Positions 4,773 through 8,412 of a stretch of DNA of 8,412 nucleotides are shown here, piece after piece (within the stretch, counting starts at the first letter, position 1; each line of letters opens with the position of its first letter). Origin of the DNA: an uncultured Collinsella sp. (GTDB lineage Bacteria; Actinomycetota; Coriobacteriia; Coriobacteriales; Coriobacteriaceae). The stretch is from the NCBI GenBank assembly GCA_958447445.1, contig CAUDAE010000087.1, positions 1 through 8,412 of the forward strand. Direction: 5' to 3'. The notes beneath the pieces are model-generated. The model saw only the letters and a program-made list of their open reading frames with translations, did no database searches and had not been told where the DNA came from. Both the position numbers and the translations under genes were made by a program.

Positions 4773-6172
4773 TTAACGGTCGTTTCGTTGCCGATATGAA
4801 GTCGCCCCGCACCCCCGATAACGAGGAGCCGGCTGCCGAGCGCGCCTGCGACTTCCGCCCCGTCGACAAGGGCTTCACCGAGGAGATGGCGCTGGCTGAG
4901 GCCGAGCGCTGCCTCAACTGCAAGAAGCCGTTCTGTGTTGAGGGCTGCCCCGTCAACATCAACATCCCCCGCTTTATCGAGCAGATCCGCGAGAAGGACT
5001 TCGGCGGCGCTCTCGATACCATCCGCGAGGACTCCATGCTTCCCGCCATCTGCGGCCGCGTCTGCCCGCAGGAGAATCAGTGCGAGGGCAAGTGCATCCG
5101 TGGTAAGAAGTCCGAGCCCGTGGCCATCGGCCAGCTCGAGCGCTTCCTGGGTGACCGCCCCGAGCTCGCCTCCACGCCCAAGATGGCCCCCAAGAACGGC
5201 AAGAAGGTCGCCGTCGTCGGCTCCGGCCCGTCCGGCATCACCTGCGCCGGCGAGCTCGCCCGTAACGGCTTTGACGTTACCGTCTTTGAGGCCTTCTTCA
5301 CCGGCGGCGGCGTGCTGGTCTACGGCATCCCCGAGTTCCGTCTGCCCAAGGCGGTCGTCAAGCGCGAGATTGACGGCCTGGAGGACATGGGCGTCAAGTT
5401 TGAGTACAACTCCGTCGTGGGCAACATGGCCACGGCCGAGGAGCTGTTCGAGCAGGGCTTCGACGCCATCTACGTGGCGACCGGCGCTGGCCTGCCCAAG
5501 TTCCTCAACGTCCCCGGCGAGAACCTGCCCAACGTCTTCTTCGCGAACGAGTACCTCACCCGCGTGAACCTGATGAAGGCCAACAAGTTCCCCGAGTACG
5601 ACACCCCCACCAAGCACGGCAAGAACGTCGTTGTCTTTGGTGGCGGCAACGTGGCTATGGACGCCGTCCGTACCGCCAAGCGTCTGGGCGCCGAGCACGC
5701 CATCATCGCTTACCGCCGCACCGAGGACGAGATGCCCTGCCGTCGCGCCGAGCTGCACCATGCTAAGGCCGAGGGCGTCGAGGTTCTGCCGCTCGTCTCC
5801 CCGCTCGAGTTTGTCGCTGGCGAGGACGGCTCCGTGTGCGCCGTCAAGGTCCAGAAGATGGAGCTCGGCGAGCCCGACGAGTCCGGCCGTCGTCGCCCGG
5901 TGCCCATCGAGGGCGCCATCGAGGAGATTCCCTGCGACGTCGCAATCTCGGCTATCGGCACCAACGCCAACCCCGTCGCAAAGAAGATCGGCGGCAAGAT
6001 GGAGCTCAACAAGTGGGGCTACATCGTCGCCGACGAGGAGACCGGCCAGACCACCGATCCCCGCATCTGGGCCGGCGGCGACATCGTCACCGGTGCCGCT
6101 ACGGTCATTCTGGCGATGGGCGCCGGCAAGAAGGCCGCCGCTTCCATCACCAAGAGCCTGCTGGGCGAGTAA
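4763..6172 (+). CDS. nfnB: NfnB-type NADPH-dependent oxidoreductase (GltA/GltD family, glutamate synthase small-chain-like)
   Basis: A 469-aa flavin and iron-sulfur subunit. The N-terminal domain carries two cysteine clusters, C50-x2-C53-x4-C58-x3-C62 and C97-x3-C101-x5-C107-x3-C111, typical of the [4Fe-4S]-binding domain of this family. Next come an FAD-binding VVGSGPSG loop (151-158), an NADP-binding FGGGNVAMD loop (292-300) and the closing FAD motif WAGGDIVTGAATVILAMGAG (436-455). In databases such proteins are often called GltA or glutamate synthase small chain. The directly upstream, overlapping nfnA and the absence of a glutamate synthase large subunit here favour the NfnAB assignment. 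The start at 4763 lies inside the end of nfnA, with GAGGA at 4746-4750 as a distant ribosome binding site. Translational coupling is likely. An intrinsic terminator follows 28 bp after the stop. Confidence 0.88.
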   Translation: MPLVNGRFVADMKSPRTPDNEEPAAERACDFRPVDKGFTEEMALAEAERCLNCKKPFCVEGCPVNINIPRFIEQIREKDFGGALDTIREDSMLPAICGRVCPQENQCEGKCIRGKKSEPVAIGQLERFLGDRPELASTPKMAPKNGKKVAVVGSGPSGITCAGELARNGFDVTVFEAFFTGGGVLVYGIPEFRLPKAVVKREIDGLEDMGVKFEYNSVVGNMATAEELFEQGFDAIYVATGAGLPKFLNVPGENLPNVFFANEYLTRVNLMKANKFPEYDTPTKHGKNVVVFGGGNVAMDAVRTAKRLGAEHAIIAYRRTEDEMPCRRAELHHAKAEGVEVLPLVSPLEFVAGEDGSVCAVKVQKMELGEPDESGRRRPVPIEGAIEEIPCDVAISAIGTNANPVAKKIGGKMELNKWGYIVADEETGQTTDPRIWAGGDIVTGAATVILAMGAGKKAAASITKSLLGE

Positions 6173-6200
6173 TCACCCTCAGCGCTAGCCATTAAACGGC

Positions 6201-6239
6201 AAAGTCCCCGTCGAGCACACGCTCGGCGGGGACTTTTTT
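6201..6239 (+). terminator. Rho-independent terminator of the nfnAB operon
   Basis: AAAGTCCCCG (6201-6210) and CGAGC (6212-6216) pair with GCTCG (6221-6225) and CGGGGACTTT (6227-6236), joined by one T-G wobble around the loop ACAC. A run of six T follows (6234-6239). The A-rich left arm may also let it stop transcripts from the minus-strand surface-protein genes, which otherwise lack a visible terminator. Confidence 0.93.
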
Positions 6240-6253
6240 ATGCCGGCCGTCCC

Positions 6254-6288
6254 ACCACCACAAAAGGGACAGACACTTTTGTGGTGGT
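6254..6288. repeat. Perfect 13-bp hairpin with GGGACAG core (REP-like)
   Basis: ACCACCACAAAAG (6254-6266) pairs perfectly with CTTTTGTGGTGGT (6276-6288) around the 9-nt loop GGACAGACA. It is not followed by a T-tract, so it is not a standard terminator. The GGGACAG core matches that of the hairpin after pth, pointing to a dispersed palindrome family. Confidence 0.7.
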
Positions 6289-6321
6289 CCGGAGCCTGAC
6301 CGGCGAACCGATTCCGACGTT

Positions 6322-6380
6322 TGTCTCGATCTGTAACAGTTAGAGACCAAATTTCTCGCCACGTGTTACAGATCGAGACG
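6322..6380. repeat. Palindromic unit A of a tandem pair
   Basis: GTCTCGATCTGTAACA (6323-6338) is perfectly inverted at 6364-6379 around a 25-nt loop beginning GTTAGAGACCAAAT. The loop itself holds a small GAGA/TCTC pairing (6343-6346 with 6354-6357). It is related to the unit at 6403-6461 in both arms and in the left half of the loop. Confidence 0.75.
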
Positions 6381-6402
6381 TTAGGTTAGCGGCTGAACAG
6401 TT

Positions 6403-6461
6403 CGTCTCAATCTGTAACACCTAGAGCCCAACTATCAGGTTTGGTGTTACAGATTGAGATT
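6403..6461. repeat. Palindromic unit B of a tandem pair
   Basis: TCTCAATCTGTAACACC (6405-6421) is perfectly inverted at 6443-6459 around a 21-nt loop beginning TAGAGCCCAA, with one further G-T wobble outside. The G-to-A change relative to unit A at the sixth arm position is matched by a C-to-T change in the opposite arm, which keeps the pairing. It ends 37 bp after the 3' end of the convergent surface-protein gene. Confidence 0.75.
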
Positions 6462-6497
6462 TTGTAAAAGCCGAGAATGGGCGCTGCCACCAAAAGC

Positions 6498-8060
6498 CTA
6501 GCGCTTGCGGCGCTTGGTTGCGGCGATGCCGGCAGCGGCAACGGTTGCGCCGGCGATGCCAAGGGCCGCTGCCGCCGCCGCGGCGTTGTCGCCCGTGGCG
6601 GCCAGAGTGCCCACGGACTTCTGGGCAGCGGTGGCCTTCGCGGCCGGCTTGGAGGCAGCAGCCGTGGAACTCGCCTGAGTCAGCGTCACGGACGGCGTGC
6701 CAGTCTCACTTCCGCCGCCTGGCTGCGGCGTGGGAGCCGGGGTAGGCTCAGGCTGCGGCGTGGGCTCAGGCTCGACCGCATCTCCGGAGCTGATTACCAC
6801 GCTGCGGGCGACCTCGTCGGAAGTTCTAATGTCCTGGATGACAGACGACCCGGGAACACCGATGACGAGTCCGTTTCCCGTAGTTTCTCGCACAGTGCCG
6901 CCGGCGGGAGTCGTAACTACCGACCCGCCATCAATTGAGAGACAAGGGGCTGCATCACCTTGATTGACAGCGTAGATTGCCGCTGCATTACCCGACACCT
7001 CAACATTTGAATTAATGATGTCAATTCGAGGGATGGCGGACTGGGAGCCGGACTGGGAATATATTCCGTAGCCATGTTTACGACTGTGGCCAGTTCCGTC
7101 ACCGCATCGAACTGTAAGGCTCGAATTCTCGACGAGCACCCGCGACACGCCGTCCTGCGCGCGCATCCAAACACCATCCAAAACCTCGACACTATCACTC
7201 GCCACGAGCGTAACATCCGCCCCGTTGGTAATACTCAAATATGTATCCTTACCCCCGGACGAATACAGGGCGACCGACAACATGTTTGCATTACGCGCCG
7301 CCGCATCTAATTTTGCGTTATCCACCGCGATGCAGCCTCCATGCTCGGAGGAGATGTTTTCGGCATAGACTGCAACGGCATTGAGCCCCCCATTCGCCTC
7401 CGCCTCGACGTGGACGTCGGCGCCCTCGTTAATGGTTATGTTGCCTGCCCGCGTATGAATGCCGATGGTATGAGGCACTTTGTTCGTTGCCGTCACGTTA
7501 ACGTTGGCACCGCGGATGTCCACGTCGCCGCCGGCCTTACCGTCCCCCGAAACCGCTATCGTATCGGTTCCGGCCGTCGCGTTGAGAGTCACGTCGCCCG
7601 AGATGGCGAGGCTACCGCACTCGACCTTAACAGCGCTCCTGCTCTTCTGTGGTTCGGCCGTCGCGTTGAGGGTTCCCTCCCCCGTGATGGCAAGGTTGCC
7701 GTCCTTGACCTCGATAGCGCTCTGCAAGGAATCGGCCGTTACGGTGTTGGTGCCCGTCACGCCGATATTGAGGTTGCCCTGAGCGCTGATACCGGCGCCG
7801 TTGTAGCCATTGAGCTTCATGTCGTCGGCGCCGTCCCAGGACCACGTTCCGGCCTCGTCGCCGGCGCCCTTGTTGTACTGCGTGCCGCCAACGTTGACCC
7901 ATTTGGCGGCGAGCGCCACGCTGGGTAGCAGCAGCTGACCGACCATGAGCGCGCAAGCCCCCGCACAGGCGAGCTTGGCGCCCACGCGACGCCACGTTCC
8001 GTGAGAGAGCGCGCACGCGCGGCCGTGGTCGATTGGGTTGTCATGGATTTGCTTTCGCAT
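6498..8060 (-). CDS. Secreted, wall-anchored repetitive surface protein with LAATGD sorting signal
   Basis: A 520-aa exported protein. The signal peptide covers about residues 1-51, with a basic start, a hydrophobic stretch at 28-46 and a probable cleavage after ALA (49-51). A motif WSWDGADDMKLNGYNG (73-88) opens a domain of about 330 residues built of short alternating segments such as GNLNIGVTG, GNLAITGEG, GSLAISGDV and GNITINEG. These suggest a stacked beta-strand (beta-helix-like) stalk. The family resembles carbohydrate-binding surface domains, but a ligand cannot be read from sequence. A Pro/Thr/Glu/Gln linker (429-447) and an Ala/Lys-rich segment lead to LAATG (486-490), a hydrophobic span (493-514) and the tail KRRKR. 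LAXTG is the motif favoured by class E sortases of actinobacteria. The AAGGAGG site 5 nt upstream fixes the start. The gene follows a paralogue 57 bp upstream, likely in one operon, and faces nfnB. Confidence 0.85.
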   Translation of the reverse strand: MRKQIHDNPIDHGRACALSHGTWRRVGAKLACAGACALMVGQLLLPSVALAAKWVNVGGTQYNKGAGDEAGTWSWDGADDMKLNGYNGAGISAQGNLNIGVTGTNTVTADSLQSAIEVKDGNLAITGEGTLNATAEPQKSRSAVKVECGSLAISGDVTLNATAGTDTIAVSGDGKAGGDVDIRGANVNVTATNKVPHTIGIHTRAGNITINEGADVHVEAEANGGLNAVAVYAENISSEHGGCIAVDNAKLDAAARNANMLSVALYSSGGKDTYLSITNGADVTLVASDSVEVLDGVWMRAQDGVSRVLVENSSLTVRCGDGTGHSRKHGYGIYSQSGSQSAIPRIDIINSNVEVSGNAAAIYAVNQGDAAPCLSIDGGSVVTTPAGGTVRETTGNGLVIGVPGSSVIQDIRTSDEVARSVVISSGDAVEPEPTPQPEPTPAPTPQPGGGSETGTPSVTLTQASSTAAASKPAAKATAAQKSVGTLAATGDNAAAAAAALGIAGATVAAAGIAATKRRKR

Positions 8061-8065
8061 GTGAG

Positions 8066-8072
8066 CCTCCTT
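8066..8072 (-). promoter_or_regulatory. Ribosome binding site of the 520-aa surface protein
   Basis: On the minus strand AAGGAGG sits 5 nt before the ATG at 8060. A second GGAGG-like site (8085-8089) has no start codon at a suitable distance and is probably not used. Confidence 0.85.
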
Positions 8073-8116
8073 GTCGTAAGGGGTACCTCCGCTGTTTTAT
8101 GTTGCGGAAGCTTGCG

Positions 8117-8412
8117 CTAGCGGTCGCGGCGCTTGGACGCGACGAAGCCGGCGCCGATGACGGACGCACCGGCGATGCCGAGGGCGGCCGCCGCCGTCGC
8201 GGCGTTGTCGCCCGTGGCGGCCAGAACACCGGAAGCGCTTTTGGCGCCGGCGGCAGTCTTGGTCGTAACGGTCTTGGCAACCGCCGTGGTGGTCTTTGCG
8301 TCCTTATCTACGGGCTTGGGGTCAGGCTTCTGCTCGGGATTGGGCATAGGATCGGGATCGGGCTCCGGTGTCGGCTCGGGCTCCGGTGTCGGCTCGGGCT
8401 CCGGTGTCGGCT
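8117..8412 (-). CDS. C-terminal part of a second LAATGD-anchored surface protein (cut by the window end)
   Basis: Only the last 98 or so codons are present; the frame is open to the window edge and the true start lies outside. The visible part is a proline-rich linker made of PTPEPE repeats, then PDPDPMPNPEQKPDPKP, a Thr/Ala/Lys-rich segment, and the sorting signal LAATGDNAATAAAALGIAG with a hydrophobic span and the basic tail KRRDR. The anchor is nearly the same as that of the next gene, so the two are probably tandem paralogues or domain-shuffled relatives. The ATG at 8347 inside the linker is not a credible start because the proline-rich repeat continues upstream in frame. The gap to the next gene is 56 bp and has no terminator, which supports co-transcription. 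Confidence 0.85.
   Translation of the reverse strand, partial: PTPEPEPTPEPEPTPEPDPDPMPNPEQKPDPKPVDKDAKTTTAVAKTVTTKTAAGAKSASGVLAATGDNAATAAAALGIAGASVIGAGFVASKRRDR
8361..8412. repeat. 18-bp tandem repeat encoding PTPEPE linker
   Basis: The unit GGCTCCGGTGTCGGCTCG is present in two complete identical copies (8361-8378, 8379-8396) and a third cut by the window end (8397-8412). It encodes six residues of a wall-spanning linker. Identity at the DNA level implies recent copy-number change. Confidence 0.85.

Noticed and set aside
4769..5761. 330-aa minus-strand open frame opposite nfnB
   Set aside because: Antisense shadow of the cysteine-cluster and FAD-binding region of nfnB, with shadow-type composition and no domain.
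4763..6172. Genuine glutamate synthase small subunit (gltD)
   Set aside because: No large subunit is present in the window, and the overlapping upstream NfnA-type gene fits an NfnAB pair better.
6322..6461. CRISPR array or integron attC-like site
   Set aside because: Only two units exist, each is a long palindrome with a related loop, and there is no regular repeat-spacer pattern or nearby cas or integrase gene.
7341..7928. 195-aa plus-strand frame opposite the surface protein
   Set aside because: Antisense to a gene with a clear signal peptide, anchor and ribosome binding site; no domain or ribosome binding site of its own.

Overview
The window looks like a piece of chromosome from a GC-rich, strictly anaerobic actinobacterium, most likely a gut Coriobacteriia of the Collinsella type. 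This is inferred from gene content, not from a marker gene. The pointers are GC-rich codon use in the housekeeping genes, an NfnAB-type ferredoxin/NAD(P) oxidoreductase pair, surface proteins ending in LAATGD sorting signals, a divergent orphan endonuclease-like protein of a kind I associate with this class, and many small palindromic intergenic repeats.

Left part (1-3558): prs (PRPP synthetase) ends in a strong intrinsic terminator and is followed, after an interruption, by pth (peptidyl-tRNA hydrolase) with its own promoter-like sequence. Between them lies an island at 1094-2814. It consists of two small elements of 202 and 204 bp, each bounded by the same roughly 24-bp terminal inverted repeat, on either side of one 375-aa gene of AT-richer composition. 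That protein resembles the Vsr/DUF559-like (PD-(D/E)XK-type) orphan endonuclease-like proteins of Coriobacteriia, but its putative active-site motif is altered. Because the outermost ends of the two small elements are also inverted relative to each other, the whole 1.7-kb block has the shape of a composite mobile cassette. This is the most unusual part of the window.

Middle part (3559-6239): a 374-bp intergenic region holds a GGGACAG-containing hairpin, a perfect 16-bp terminator-type stem, an inverted copy of the first hairpin's sequence, and a consensus -10 box followed by a structured leader. It leads into nfnA and nfnB, which overlap by 10 bp and end in an intrinsic terminator. Their products should form a flavin/iron-sulfur complex that exchanges electrons between NADH, NADPH and ferredoxin, although an older annotation for the second gene is glutamate synthase small chain.

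Right part (6240-8412): a repeat-rich convergent intergenic region contains one 13-bp stem hairpin with a GGGACAG core and two tandem, related palindromes with GTCTC-RATCTGTAACA arms. It separates the nfn operon from two minus-strand genes for secreted, wall-anchored surface proteins. The complete one has a signal peptide, a repetitive beta-rich stalk, a Pro/Thr/Glu linker and a LAATGD anchor. The second, cut by the window end, has an almost identical anchor and an 18-bp tandem repeat encoding its proline-rich linker. No RNA genes, CRISPR arrays or origins were seen.
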